DNA of 12,479 nt from an uncultured Clostridia bacterium. GTDB lineage: Bacteria > Bacillota > Clostridia > Oscillospirales > CAG-272. Made by a program: the position numbers and the translations under genes. Location: positions 1-12,479 of the forward strand of contig CANQMJ010000067.1 of assembly GCA_947624945.1 (NCBI GenBank), read 5' to 3'. Position 1 is the stretch's first letter; each line of letters starts with the position of its first letter. Shown piece after piece: positions 5,271 to 12,479 of this stretch. The notes below the pieces were generated by a model that worked only from the letters and a program-made list of their open reading frames with translations, did no database searches and had not been told where the DNA came from.

Positions 5271-6019
5271 TGGGCGGCATGGATATGACAGGCAAAGCAG
5301 CCGTCGTGACGGGCGGCTCGCGCGGCATCGGACGCGCCGTATGCGTTGAGCTTGCGTCGCGCGGCGCGGACGTAGCGTTCTTCTATGCCGGAAACGAATC
5401 GGCCGCGGCGGAAACGCTCGAAGCGCTCCGCGAATACGGCGTTCACGCCGCGTCGTACAAATGCGACATATCGCGTGGCGAGGACGTGACGGCAGCGTTC
5501 AAATCGGTGCTCTCCGACTTCGGCGCCGTAGACATACTCGTGAACAACGCGGGCGTGACGAAAGACAAGCTCGCGATGATGATGAGCGAGGACGATTTCG
5601 TCCGCGTCGTCGACGTGAACCTGACGGGCGCGTTCCGCTGCTCGAAGGCGGTCATACCGACGATGATAAGGAAGCGTTCGGGCAAGATAATCAACATCAC
5701 CTCCGTCGCCGGAATGACGGGCAACGCGGGACAGGCGAACTATTCGTCGTCAAAGGCGGGACTTATCGGGCTGACTAAGTCGCTGGCGCGCGAGCTCTGC
5801 TCACGCGGCATCACGTGCAACGCCGTAGCGCCGGGATTCGTTGAGACGGACATGACGTCGTCGCTGCCCGCAGGCGGCGAGGAGCTCGCGAAGTCAGTGC
5901 CGCTCGGCAGATTCGCGAAGCCGCAGGAGATAGCAAAGGCGGTCGCGTTTTTGGCGTCGTCCGACGCCGACTACATCACGGGCGAGGTCCTGCGCGTCGA
6001 CGGCGGTCTTGCAATGTAA
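5270..6019 (+). CDS. fabG: 3-oxoacyl-ACP reductase
   Basis: This is a short-chain dehydrogenase of 249 residues that reduces 3-ketoacyl-ACP with NADPH. The cofactor motif TGGSRGIG (14-21), NNAG (92-95), Asn117, Ser145, Tyr158 and Lys162 (YSSSK) form the complete catalytic set, and the C-terminal DYITGEVLRVDGGLAM is typical of FabG. I chose ATG 5270 because GGAGGGG lies seven bases upstream and it overlaps the fabD stop by one base. An earlier in-frame ATG at 5231 would add 13 arginine-rich residues without a ribosome site. It is followed by a 37-base gap before fabF. Confidence 0.96.
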   Translation: MGGMDMTGKAAVVTGGSRGIGRAVCVELASRGADVAFFYAGNESAAAETLEALREYGVHAASYKCDISRGEDVTAAFKSVLSDFGAVDILVNNAGVTKDKLAMMMSEDDFVRVVDVNLTGAFRCSKAVIPTMIRKRSGKIINITSVAGMTGNAGQANYSSSKAGLIGLTKSLARELCSRGITCNAVAPGFVETDMTSSLPAGGEELAKSVPLGRFAKPQEIAKAVAFLASSDADYITGEVLRVDGGLAM

Positions 6020-6056
6020 ATATATTTGTGATCGAAAGGCAGCATAAAGCATAGAT

Positions 6057-7286
6057 ATGGGAAGAAGAGTTGTCATAACCGGCATCGGCGCGATAACGCC
6101 GATCGGAAACGACGTTCCGTCGTATTTTGAAGGACTGCGCGAGGGCAGAAACGGCGTCGCGCCGATAACGCGCTTTGACACAGAGGGCTCAAAATGCAAG
6201 GTCGCGGCGGAGGTCAAGGACTTTTCGCCGTCCCGCTGCTTCAACAAGCTGACGGCGGCGAAGACCGACCTTTACGTGCAGTACGCGGTGTGCGCCGCGG
6301 ACGAGGCCGTCGAGGACAGCGGTATACTCGGCAATGTCGACGAGGATGAGCTCGGCGTATACGTCGGCTCCGGCGTCGGCGGCATAAACACGATATGCGA
6401 GGAGAACGAAAAGCTCGTCGCGTCCGGCGAACGCGCCGTGTCGCCGCATTTCGTGCCGAAAATGATAATCAACATCGCGTCGGGTCAGATCGCGATAAAA
6501 TATCACGCGCACGGCGCGGCGATGAATATCTCGACCGCGTGCGCGACGGGCACGTCCGCCGTCGGCGAGGCGTACAGAGCGATCAAGGACGGATATCTGA
6601 CCGCCGCTATCGCGGGCGGCAGCGAAGCGTCCGTGAACAAGCTCGCGATCGCGGGCTTCATCAACTGCATGGCGCTGTCGCAGTCCGAGGACCCGAACGC
6701 GGCGTCACTGCCGTTCGATTCGCGCCGCGCGGGATTCGTCCTCGGCGAGGGCGCGGCTGTGATGATACTTGAAGAATACGAGCACGCGAAGGCGAGAGGC
6801 GCGAAGATATACACGGAGGTGCTCGGATACGGCGCGACGTGCGACGCGCACCACGTCACGGCACCCGACCCGTCGGCGAAGCAGACGGTAAGGGCGATAA
6901 AGCTCGCGCTCGACGGCGTCGAATACGACGCCGCGACGACGTACGTGAACGCGCACGGTACCGGCACGAAGCTCAACGACAAGACGGAGACGCTCGCGTT
7001 CCACGAGGTGTTCGGCGACGACGCGAAAAAGCTCCACATCAGCTCGACGAAATCGATGACGGGTCACATGCTCGGCGCGGCGGGCACGGCTGAGGCTATC
7101 GCATGTGTGCTCGCGCTGACGGAGGACACGGTGCCCCCGACGATAAATCTCGACTCTCCCGACCCCGAGCTCGACCTCGACTACACGCCGAACAAGGCTG
7201 TGCACACGAAGATCGACACGGCGATATCGACGTCGCTCGGATTCGGCGGTCACAACGCGTGCCTCGTGCTCGGCAAGGTGAGATAA
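6057..7286 (+). CDS. fabF: 3-oxoacyl-ACP synthase II
   Basis: This condensing enzyme of 409 residues joins malonyl-ACP to the growing acyl-ACP. The thiolase-fold catalytic residues are all present: Cys162 in STACATG, His300 in NAHGTGT, Lys332 in STKSMTGH and His337 in GHMLGAAG. The C-terminal TSLGFGGHNACLVLG is typical of the family. ATG 6057 is the only usable start, because an in-frame stop lies four codons upstream; the nearest purine-rich stretch (GAAAGG, 6034-6039) is rather far away, so initiation may be modest. fabH is absent here, so the first condensation must use an enzyme encoded elsewhere. Its stop overlaps the fabZ start as TAATG, where accB often sits in related operons. Confidence 0.96.
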   Translation: MGRRVVITGIGAITPIGNDVPSYFEGLREGRNGVAPITRFDTEGSKCKVAAEVKDFSPSRCFNKLTAAKTDLYVQYAVCAADEAVEDSGILGNVDEDELGVYVGSGVGGINTICEENEKLVASGERAVSPHFVPKMIINIASGQIAIKYHAHGAAMNISTACATGTSAVGEAYRAIKDGYLTAAIAGGSEASVNKLAIAGFINCMALSQSEDPNAASLPFDSRRAGFVLGEGAAVMILEEYEHAKARGAKIYTEVLGYGATCDAHHVTAPDPSAKQTVRAIKLALDGVEYDAATTYVNAHGTGTKLNDKTETLAFHEVFGDDAKKLHISSTKSMTGHMLGAAGTAEAIACVLALTEDTVPPTINLDSPDPELDLDYTPNKAVHTKIDTAISTSLGFGGHNACLVLGKVR

Positions 7287-7705
7287 TGGACCGCGAACAG
7301 TTAAAATCAATACTTCCGCACCGCGACGACATGCTGCTCCTTGACGAGGCCGAGGTCGTCGACGGCGTAGCAGTCGGCAAAAAGCTCATCACGGGCGACG
7401 AATTTTTCCTGCGCGGTCACTTTCCCGGCGAGCCTATCGTGCCGGGCGTCATACTGTGCGAGATAATGGCGCAGTCGACGTGCGTGCTTTTCGCGGGCGA
7501 GGCTGACGGCAAAAAGCTGCGGACGCTCTTCACCGGTCTTGACGGCGTGAGATTCAAGCGCTCCGTTCGCCCCGGCGACACATTCGTGACGCGATGCGAG
7601 ATCGAACGCTCGCGCCCGCCGTTCTACTGGGCGAAGGGCGAGGGCTTTGTCGGAGACGAACTCTGCGTCACGGCAAAATTCTCGTTCTGCGTGACGAGCG
7701 AATGA
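7286..7705 (+). CDS. fabZ: 3-hydroxyacyl-ACP dehydratase
   Basis: This is a single hot-dog domain of 139 residues that removes water from 3-hydroxyacyl-ACP to give the enoyl-ACP used by FabK. It begins with the usual ILPHRDDMLLLD (9-20). The catalytic pair is His45 in GHFPGEPIVPGV and Glu59 in LCEIMAQ. ATG 7286 overlaps the fabF stop by one base and has AAGGTGAG just upstream; longer open frame upstream belongs to an overlap with fabF and lacks family similarity. Bacteria without FabA and FabM-type isomerase make only saturated chains with FabZ; no isomerase is visible here. Three hairpins follow before accD. Confidence 0.95.
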   Translation: MDREQLKSILPHRDDMLLLDEAEVVDGVAVGKKLITGDEFFLRGHFPGEPIVPGVILCEIMAQSTCVLFAGEADGKKLRTLFTGLDGVRFKRSVRPGDTFVTRCEIERSRPPFYWAKGEGFVGDELCVTAKFSFCVTSE

Positions 7706-7718
7706 AATTTAATTAAAT

Positions 7719-7748
7719 ATGGGGGGCTTTTTGAAAAAAGCCCCCCAT
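7719..7748 (+). terminator. Hairpin 1 after fabZ
   Basis: ATGGGGGGC with A/T extensions pairs with GCCCCCCAT around a short loop near 7733, giving about 13 bp, 13 bases after fabZ. The T tract lies inside the stem and not after it, so it may stop transcription only in part, or protect the fabZ mRNA end. Confidence 0.65.
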
Positions 7749-7756
7749 AACCCCGC

Positions 7757-7783
7757 AAAAACTTTTCGGGAAGAAAAGTTTTT
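7757..7783 (+). terminator. Hairpin 2 after fabZ, with U tract
   Basis: AAAAACTTTTC (7757-7767) pairs with GAAAAGTTTTT (7773-7783) and is followed by T. It is an AT-rich but intrinsic-type terminator. Together with hairpin 1 it should lower expression of accD and accA relative to the fab genes, unless they have their own promoter; I see no convincing one in 7706-7860. Confidence 0.55.
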
Positions 7784-7818
7784 TATGGGAACAGAATAGT
7801 CAAAAAAGGGGGCGCGCG

Positions 7819-7846
7819 GGGAAAACTTCACTTGTGAAGTTTTCCC
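7819..7846 (+). promoter_or_regulatory. Hairpin 3, just before accD
   Basis: GGGAAAACTTCAC (7819-7831) pairs perfectly with GTGAAGTTTTCCC (7834-7846), 14 bases before the chosen accD start. It could be a third terminator, an mRNA 5' end stabiliser after cleavage, or a block to the accD ribosome site. The right arm begins with an in-frame GTG (7834), a possible but less likely accD start. Confidence 0.5.
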
Positions 7847-7860
7847 TTCGCCGAAAAGCC

Positions 7861-8712
7861 ATGAAAATACATGTAAGACTGTTTTCGCGTCCGAAGGTAA
7901 AGGCGGCGGAGCCGTTTCCGGATACGGATTACGAGCTGAAATGCCCGAAGTGCAAGACGGCGCACACGCGCTCGGAGCTGTATGAGAGAAACTTCGTCTG
8001 CCCCGACTGCGGCGCCTATTTCCGCATACCGGCGCGCGACCGCATAAGAATGCTGTGCGACGAGGGCAGCTTCGTCGAGACTAACGCGAAGCTGACGTCG
8101 GTGGACTTCCTCGATTTTCCCGGTTACAGCGACAAAATAACGAAGGCAAAGTCGTCGACGGGCGAGCTTTGCGCCGTCGTGACGGGCACGATGCGGGTCG
8201 AGGGACACCCGTGCGCGGTGTTCGCGCTCGATTCGCGCTTCATCATGGCGAGCATGGGTTCCGCCGTCGGCGAAAAAATAACGAGACTGTTCGAGCTTGC
8301 AACGCGCCGCGGACTTCCCGTGCTCGGCGTGCTCTGCTCTGGCGGCGCGCGCATGCAGGAGGGCATCGTATCGCTCATGCAGATGGCGAAATGCAGCGGC
8401 GCCGCGCGCCGTCACAGCGACGCGGGACTGCTCTATATCGCGCTCCTTACCGACCCGACGACGGGCGGCATGACGGCGTCGATAGCAATGCAGGGCGACA
8501 TCACGCTCGCGGAGCCGAAGACGCTCGTCGGATTTGCGGGACGCCGCGTCATAGAGCAGACGACGGGCTCCGCGCTCCCGGGCAATTTCCAGACGTCGGA
8601 GTTCCTGCTCGACCGCGGCTTCGTCGACATGATAGTCGACAGAGAATCGCTTAGGAGCACCGTATCGCTGCTTCTGCGCCAGCACACGACGGGCAAGGAA
8701 AAGGAGGCGTGA
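7861..8712 (+). CDS. accD: Acetyl-CoA carboxylase carboxyltransferase subunit beta
   Basis: This subunit of 283 residues works with AccA to move the carboxyl group from carboxybiotin to acetyl-CoA, giving malonyl-CoA. The N-terminal zinc ribbon is intact, with Cys28, Cys31, Cys47 and Cys50 (CPKC...CPDC). The crotonase-like core shows SGGARMQEG (160-168) and TDPTTGGMTAS (197-207). ATG 7861 starts at the conserved distance from the zinc ribbon, but no strong ribosome site precedes it; GTG 7834 inside hairpin 3 is the alternative and would add nine residues. accA follows after three bases. The biotin subunits AccB and AccC, its necessary partners, are not encoded in the window. Confidence 0.95.
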   Translation: MKIHVRLFSRPKVKAAEPFPDTDYELKCPKCKTAHTRSELYERNFVCPDCGAYFRIPARDRIRMLCDEGSFVETNAKLTSVDFLDFPGYSDKITKAKSSTGELCAVVTGTMRVEGHPCAVFALDSRFIMASMGSAVGEKITRLFELATRRGLPVLGVLCSGGARMQEGIVSLMQMAKCSGAARRHSDAGLLYIALLTDPTTGGMTASIAMQGDITLAEPKTLVGFAGRRVIEQTTGSALPGNFQTSEFLLDRGFVDMIVDRESLRSTVSLLLRQHTTGKEKEA

Positions 8713-8715
8713 GGT

Positions 8716-9510
8716 ATGAACGCATATGAAAGGTTAAAGACAGTCCGCGCCTCGGACCGCAAGATGGGCTCCGACTACGTGAACGCGATGTTCACCGACA
8801 AGGTCATACTCTGCGGCGACCGCAGATTCGGCGAGGACCCCGCCATAATGGGCGGCATCGGCTATCTCGGCGACATCCCAGTCACGTTCATCGCGATGGA
8901 CAAGGGCTCCGACCTCGCCGACAGAATGAGGAAGCACTTCGGCTGTCCGATGCCGGAGGGCTACCGCAAGGCGCTCCGCCTGATGAAGCAGGCGGAAAAG
9001 TTTCACCGTCCCGTCGTTTGCATCGTAGATACGCTCGGCGCGTATCCGGGAGCAGAGGGCGAGGAGCGCGGTCAGGGACAGGCGATAGCGGAGAACTTAT
9101 TCGAGATGATGGGACTCAAAACGCCGATAATCACCGTCGTCGTCGGCGAGGGCGGCAGCGGCGGCGCGCTCGCGCTCGCGGTCGCCGACCGCGTCTACAT
9201 GCTCGAAAACGCCGTCTACTCCGTCATAACGCCCGACGGCTGCGCGAGCATCATATGGAAAGACTCGTCCCGCGTCGAGGACGCGACCGAGTGCCTGCAC
9301 ATAACGGCGGAGGACATGGTCAAATACTCCGTCGCGGAGGACATAATCCGCGAGGACTTCGAAAACTTCGACGTCATGTGCGCCGGCATGCGCGACAGGA
9401 TCTTGCACGACATCGGCGAGCTGTTGCCGCTGTCGCCGAAAAAGCTGCTCGACGGCAGATATGAGCGTTTCCGCAAGATCGGCATATACGACGACGGAGA
9501 GACAAAATAA
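8716..9510 (+). CDS. accA: Acetyl-CoA carboxylase carboxyltransferase subunit alpha
   Basis: This protein of 264 residues is the partner of AccD in the carboxyltransferase tetramer. DTLGAYPGAEGEERGQ (105-120) and the oxyanion-loop segment GEGGSGGALALA (144-155) are the family signatures, followed by YSVITPDGCASIIW (168-181). It is shorter at the N-terminus than the E. coli protein (319), which is common in Bacillota. AAGGAGG ends eight bases before ATG 8716, the best ribosome site in the operon, and the gap to accD is three bases, so equal expression with accD is likely. It is the last gene of the fatty-acid operon. Confidence 0.95.
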   Translation: MNAYERLKTVRASDRKMGSDYVNAMFTDKVILCGDRRFGEDPAIMGGIGYLGDIPVTFIAMDKGSDLADRMRKHFGCPMPEGYRKALRLMKQAEKFHRPVVCIVDTLGAYPGAEGEERGQGQAIAENLFEMMGLKTPIITVVVGEGGSGGALALAVADRVYMLENAVYSVITPDGCASIIWKDSSRVEDATECLHITAEDMVKYSVAEDIIREDFENFDVMCAGMRDRILHDIGELLPLSPKKLLDGRYERFRKIGIYDDGETK

Positions 9511-9522
9511 CATTGTAAACCG

Positions 9523-9559
9523 GCACGGGGGAGACTTTCGTCAGAAGTTTTCCCCGTGC
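9523..9559 (+). terminator. Terminator after accA
   Basis: GCACGGGG (9523-9530) pairs with CCCCGTGC (9552-9559), and the stem continues for seven more pairs, two of them G-U on the plus strand, around a 7-base loop. There is only a short T-rich tail. The next promoter begins three bases later. Confidence 0.65.
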
Positions 9560-9561
9560 TC

Positions 9562-9590
9562 TTGACATTTCGTCGATTTTGCCGTAGAAT
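9562..9590 (+). promoter_or_regulatory. Sigma-A promoter of the next gene
   Basis: TTGACA (9562-9567), 17 bases, TAGAAT (9585-9590): one base from consensus. Transcription should start near 9597, so both the 9617 and 9674 start codons would be on the mRNA. Confidence 0.85.
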
Positions 9591-9673
9591 ATATACGTGC
9601 GCCGGGGAGTGAACCCATGACAAAAAAACGCGCGCGCAATTTAATATCGCAGAGAGCGGAGGGGAAGGCACCC

Positions 9674-10774
9674 ATGGAAAAAAACGTAACCGTATTCGAC
9701 AGCGAGGGTAAGATAATAGGGACGACATGGCCGCGACGCGCGGCAGGACTCGTCAGGAACGGGAGGGCACGCTATTACGGCGGCGTCGAGACCGCCATTA
9801 TCCTCGCGCGTTCTCCCGACATAGAATCGTCGAAGGAGGACGAAAACATGAGTAACATTACAAACGAAGAGCTTCGCGCCAAAATTGAGGAAATGGTGCG
9901 CGAGGCGAGAGAAAAGTTAGACGCCGTGTGCAAAACTGCGGCTGACGCGATTGACGACCTCGTAGAGAATATCGAGGAAAGCGAAAACAGTGTCGATGGT
10001 GTAGAAGATGCAGAAGATGCAGACGGCACCGGCGAAGCCGACGATATGGGCGATATCGGTGAGGTCGACGGCGCAGACGCTGACGGCGAGCCGAGACAGC
10101 GCGGGCATCTTATCCGCATATCTGACGAGGACATGGAGAAGCTGCGCGCGAAGATGAAGTCGCTGCGCGACTCGATGATGTCGGCGGCGGACGAGGCGAA
10201 GAACGTCGCAGTAAAGGCGGGCGCCGAGATCGGCAGATACGCGGAATCCGTCAAGGCGAAGGTCACGGAAAAGATCGCGGAAGCGAAAGCTAAGGAAGCC
10301 GAGGCGAGCGCCAAGCGCGATCCCGAACCCGGCACCGAGGCTTATTACCTTGCCAAGATCGAGGAAGTTCACCGCGACGACGGCTTTATAAAAGAAGCGC
10401 TCGTAAATCTTCAAAATATCAAAAGCGGCGGTCCCGGCGACGTCGGTGCGCAGGCAGCCGCAGGTTCTATCGGCATCACAGTCCAAACTCGTGAGGAGAC
10501 GAACCGGAAGATGCTCGACTTCTACATGGCGCAGCTCCAGGAGGTGCGCAGACGCAATAACGAATCCGCAAGGCTGTCGTTCGAGGACGCGCGCCGCAAT
10601 GCGGAGTCACCCGAGGAGCGCCGCGCGCGCATGATACGCGAGGATCCGATGATAGAACGCATCATGGCACTTGCTGCGGAGACGAACAAGGACGACCCGT
10701 CCGCCATCCACGCGGCGACCGAGTATTTGCAGGAATACATCCGTCAGACGTACGGCGACAATCCCGACTATTAA
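9674..10774 (+). CDS. Unknown protein: short N-terminal module, acidic linker, helical tail
   Basis: This gene encodes 366 residues from ATG 9674, which has GGAGGGGAAGG five bases upstream. ATG 9617, also with a good ribosome site (GGGGAG), would add 19 basic residues. Residues 3-45 (VTVFDSEGKIIG, then WPRRAAGLVRNGRARYY) match a short module I recall at the N-terminus of many clostridial proteins of unknown function; the basic RRAAGLVRNGRAR may bind nucleic acid, but that is a guess. A very acidic linker (about 100-140) follows, then a long helical stretch rich in Lys, Glu and Ala (about 150-220), and a second helical part near the C-terminus with many Arg and Glu. No membrane segment or signal peptide is seen. 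A strong ribosome site before internal Met59 (ATG 9848) suggests a second, shorter product. It is a single-gene unit between its own promoter and terminator. Confidence 0.75.
   Translation: MEKNVTVFDSEGKIIGTTWPRRAAGLVRNGRARYYGGVETAIILARSPDIESSKEDENMSNITNEELRAKIEEMVREAREKLDAVCKTAADAIDDLVENIEESENSVDGVEDAEDADGTGEADDMGDIGEVDGADADGEPRQRGHLIRISDEDMEKLRAKMKSLRDSMMSAADEAKNVAVKAGAEIGRYAESVKAKVTEKIAEAKAKEAEASAKRDPEPGTEAYYLAKIEEVHRDDGFIKEALVNLQNIKSGGPGDVGAQAAAGSIGITVQTREETNRKMLDFYMAQLQEVRRRNNESARLSFEDARRNAESPEERRARMIREDPMIERIMALAAETNKDDPSAIHAATEYLQEYIRQTYGDNPDY
9833..9850 (+). promoter_or_regulatory. Internal ribosome site and start codon
   Basis: AAGGAGG (9833-9839) stands eight bases before an in-frame ATG (9848). 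It is better than the sites of either upstream start. Translation here gives a 308-residue form beginning MSNITNEELRAKIEEM, without the N-terminal module. The site also encodes SKEDEN of the long form. Confidence 0.55.
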
Positions 10775-10786
10775 AAATCGCAGCCT

Positions 10787-10814
10787 GTTCCCCGCCCGAT
10801 TTTGGGCGGGGAAC
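10787..10814 (+). terminator. Terminator after the unknown gene
   Basis: GTTCCCCGCCC and GGGCGGGGAAC form an 11-bp perfect stem around GATTTT, followed by ATTTTC. It begins 12 bases after the stop codon and is a clear intrinsic terminator. Confidence 0.88.
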
Positions 10815-10907
10815 ATTTTCGTGTGACAAATGTGCGATTTGCTCAATAAGTTTATTCTATTTGCATAGTTTTCATCTCTGTTTATCCCGTTTTGCGCTTT
10901 TTTGCGC

Positions 10908-10936
10908 TTGAAATAACTGCGCGAATAAAGTATAAT
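10908..10936 (+). promoter_or_regulatory. Sigma-A promoter of the Sel1-repeat gene
   Basis: TTGAAA (10908-10913), 17 bases, TATAAT (10931-10936). Transcription should start near 10943, about 30 bases before the chosen ATG. This rules out ATG 10892 as the start of the gene below, since it lies upstream of the promoter. Confidence 0.85.
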
Positions 10937-10972
10937 ATTGTCGGCGAAAAAATCTTTTCATTCGGAGTTGAC

Positions 10973-12217
10973 ATGGCATATACGCTCAGCGCGCCCGTAT
11001 GCGACGCGCTCAAATATATTTATTACGATATGAGGGCGGGACGCGCCGCCGAGGGACTCGCGCTGCTCGAATCATCGTCCGCCGCCGGCGACGGCGACGC
11101 GAGCTGCATTCTCGGACGGTGCCTTATGGGTCCGAGGTACGCGTGGAAGTACCACAGGTTCCCCGCCGACGAAAAGCGCGCGCTCGAGCTTCTGCGTCTG
11201 TCGCTGCATCAGGGCAGCGCGCTCGGCGTCATTGCGCTCATCCGCGAAAGTGAGCTGACGGCGCAGCTCGAACGCGAGATGATGTTCCCCGACCTCGTCT
11301 CCGCGTTTGCCGCCGTGATCGAGGCCGCCGAGGGCGGCGATGCATATTGCGCGCTTATGGCGGGCGAAGCGTACGCAGGGCACGATTTTCTGCGCATATG
11401 CGGCAAGGACCGCAGCGCGTTCGAGAGCGACGAGTCGTACAACAAATACGTCGCGGCGAACGAAGCCAAGTGCGACGCCTTCTATCGCCGCGCGTTCAGG
11501 GGCGGCATGTACGCCGCAGGCGACGCGCTCATAAGCCGCTCCGGCGACGAAAACGCTTTTTTGACAGACAAGCTGCCGCCGAAGGCGGTCGAGATACTTC
11601 ACGAGGGCGCCGAACTCGGCTATCCGCCGCATCAGCTGCGGTATGCGGAGCAGCTCAAATCCTCCGATACGCCCGCAGACGCGGTAAAATGGTATCGGCT
11701 CGCCGCCGAGGGCGGAGAGCTCGACGCGTGGTACAAGCTCGGCATGTGCGCGCTCAAGGGCGAGTGCATGGTGAAGGATCTCAAAACGGCGGTATCGTGC
11801 TTCGAACACGCCCTCGACGACGACGAGCTCGAGGTGCGCTGCTGCAATCAGCTCGGCGCCATCTACTACAAGGGCGGCGACGGCATGGAGCCGAACTACG
11901 ACCTGTCGTATAAGTACCTGAAGTACGCGTACGACAAGGGCAGCAGATACGGCGTGTACTTCCTCGGCAAGATGTGCTTTTTCGGCACGGGGACGGCGCA
12001 GGACTACGTCGCCGCGCGCAAATATCTCGAACAGATGGACTGGCACTACTGGCGCAAAAACTACATGCTCGGGTGCATATACGGTCAGGGGCTCGGTGTC
12101 GAGGTCGACTGCGAGCGCGCCGTCGAGGAATTGAAAAAGGCGGAGCATCACCACGACGCAAAGGAAGAGCTCGCGCACTATAAAAAGAAGCTGTTCGGCG
12201 GTTGGAAAAGAGTGTGA
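10973..12217 (+). CDS. Sel1-like repeat protein
   Basis: This gene encodes 414 residues made mostly of helical-pair repeats of the Sel1/TPR type. The clearest units are AVKWYRLAAEGGELDAWYKLG (237-257), AVSCFEHALDDDE...CCNQLGAIYYKG (273-301), SYKYLKYAYDKGSRYGVYFLGKM (312-334) and AARKYLEQMD...YMLGCIYGQGLG (347-375). Weaker ones lie near 27-55, 66-90 and 205-230. Such proteins act as scaffolds for protein contacts; no partner can be named from the context. There is no signal peptide or membrane span, so it is probably cytoplasmic, unlike many secreted Sel1 proteins. I chose ATG 10973 because GGAG lies five bases upstream and the promoter ends at 10936. The gene stands alone, with a terminator directly after the stop. 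Confidence 0.85.
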   Translation: MAYTLSAPVCDALKYIYYDMRAGRAAEGLALLESSSAAGDGDASCILGRCLMGPRYAWKYHRFPADEKRALELLRLSLHQGSALGVIALIRESELTAQLEREMMFPDLVSAFAAVIEAAEGGDAYCALMAGEAYAGHDFLRICGKDRSAFESDESYNKYVAANEAKCDAFYRRAFRGGMYAAGDALISRSGDENAFLTDKLPPKAVEILHEGAELGYPPHQLRYAEQLKSSDTPADAVKWYRLAAEGGELDAWYKLGMCALKGECMVKDLKTAVSCFEHALDDDELEVRCCNQLGAIYYKGGDGMEPNYDLSYKYLKYAYDKGSRYGVYFLGKMCFFGTGTAQDYVAARKYLEQMDWHYWRKNYMLGCIYGQGLGVEVDCERAVEELKKAEHHHDAKEELAHYKKKLFGGWKRV

Positions 12218-12243
12218 AAAGGACGCGCATGAGCGCGTCCTTT
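12218..12243 (+). terminator. Terminator after the Sel1-repeat gene
   Basis: AAAGGACGCGC (12218-12228) pairs with GCGCGTCCTTT (12233-12243) around ATGA, directly after the stop codon. It has A and T tracts on the two sides, so it can work in both directions. Confidence 0.85.
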
Positions 12244-12479
12244 CACTTTGCGGGCGCAGTGACGCCGCTGCCGACCAAATTGAGGGCATCGAGCCGTAGG
12301 CTTCCCAGCCACACCTACGCACACCGTGCTCGTGCGTTGACGGCGCTCCCATCGTCCGACGCAGACACGACGCTTGGACGGCGATATCGCCGTGCCGCGA
12401 GGTAGCTGTTCGCAGACAGCGATAACGCGGTCTGAGCCCTGTTGCCTCTTTTGCCGCCGACTGGATAACATCGACGAAC
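12244..12479. other. GC-rich end of the window without a recognised gene
   Basis: No convincing coding region or ribosome site is seen in these 236 bases. They contain a perfect 16-bp palindrome, ACGGCGATATCGCCGT (12378-12393), and a 6-bp stem, CGTAGG (12295-12300) with CCTACG (12314-12319). The self-complementarity could belong to a structured RNA or to an element continuing past the window edge. I compared it with 6S RNA, RNase P RNA, SRP RNA, tmRNA and the cobalamin riboswitch from memory and found no match. Confidence 0.3.

Noticed and set aside
10892..10972. Earlier ATG for the Sel1-repeat gene
   Set aside because: It lies upstream of the predicted promoter (10908-10936) and of the ribosome site before ATG 10973.
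12279..12320. A seventh, diverged repeat module on the minus strand
   Set aside because: GATGCCCTC followed by AATT resembles the module sequence after hp2, and a hairpin lies at the matching place, but hp1, the hp2 sequence and the tRNA-like end are absent. The match is too short.

Overview
The window looks like chromosomal DNA of an uncultured anaerobic Clostridia-type Bacillota. The reasons are FabK (the FMN enoyl-ACP reductase) as the only enoyl reductase gene, split AccD/AccA carboxyltransferase subunits, near-consensus sigma-A promoters with 17-bp spacers, and Shine-Dalgarno starts with 1-base and 13-base gene overlaps. The core genes are GC-rich (many GCG, TCG and GAC codons). A more AT-rich accessory stretch lies to the left. 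The exact taxon cannot be read from the sequence.

Left part (1-2830). On the minus strand a perfect consensus promoter (2859-2887) drives tRNA-Met(CAT) and tRNA-Glu(TTC). Behind tRNA-Glu come three copies of a roughly 95-130 nt repeat module (called M5, M4 and M3 here), then a terminator, then an AT-rich cassette with two tandem YbjN-like genes, then three more modules (M2, M1, M0). Each module has a long stem-loop (hp1). Five have a short hairpin (hp2), and four carry a copy of the tRNA-Glu 3' end. Base changes between copies keep the stems paired, and several do so only as G-U pairs on the minus strand, so I read the modules as an undescribed structured RNA family. A 127-bp perfect direct repeat (280-406 and 2415-2541) flanks the YbjN cassette.

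Middle part (3084-9510). This is a type II fatty-acid synthesis operon on the plus strand: acpP, fabK, fabD, fabG, fabF, fabZ, then three hairpins, then accD and accA. AccA and AccD make malonyl-CoA; FabD loads malonate onto ACP; FabF, FabG, FabZ and FabK run the elongation cycle. fabH, accB and accC are not in the window, and accC would usually sit where the hairpins are. A 22-bp palindrome just after the predicted acpP transcription start is the likely control site.

Right part (9511-12479). Two single-gene units, each with its own promoter and terminator: an unknown protein with a short N-terminal module, acidic linker and helical tail, with a strong internal start site; and a Sel1-repeat protein. 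The last 236 bases hold no gene I recognise.
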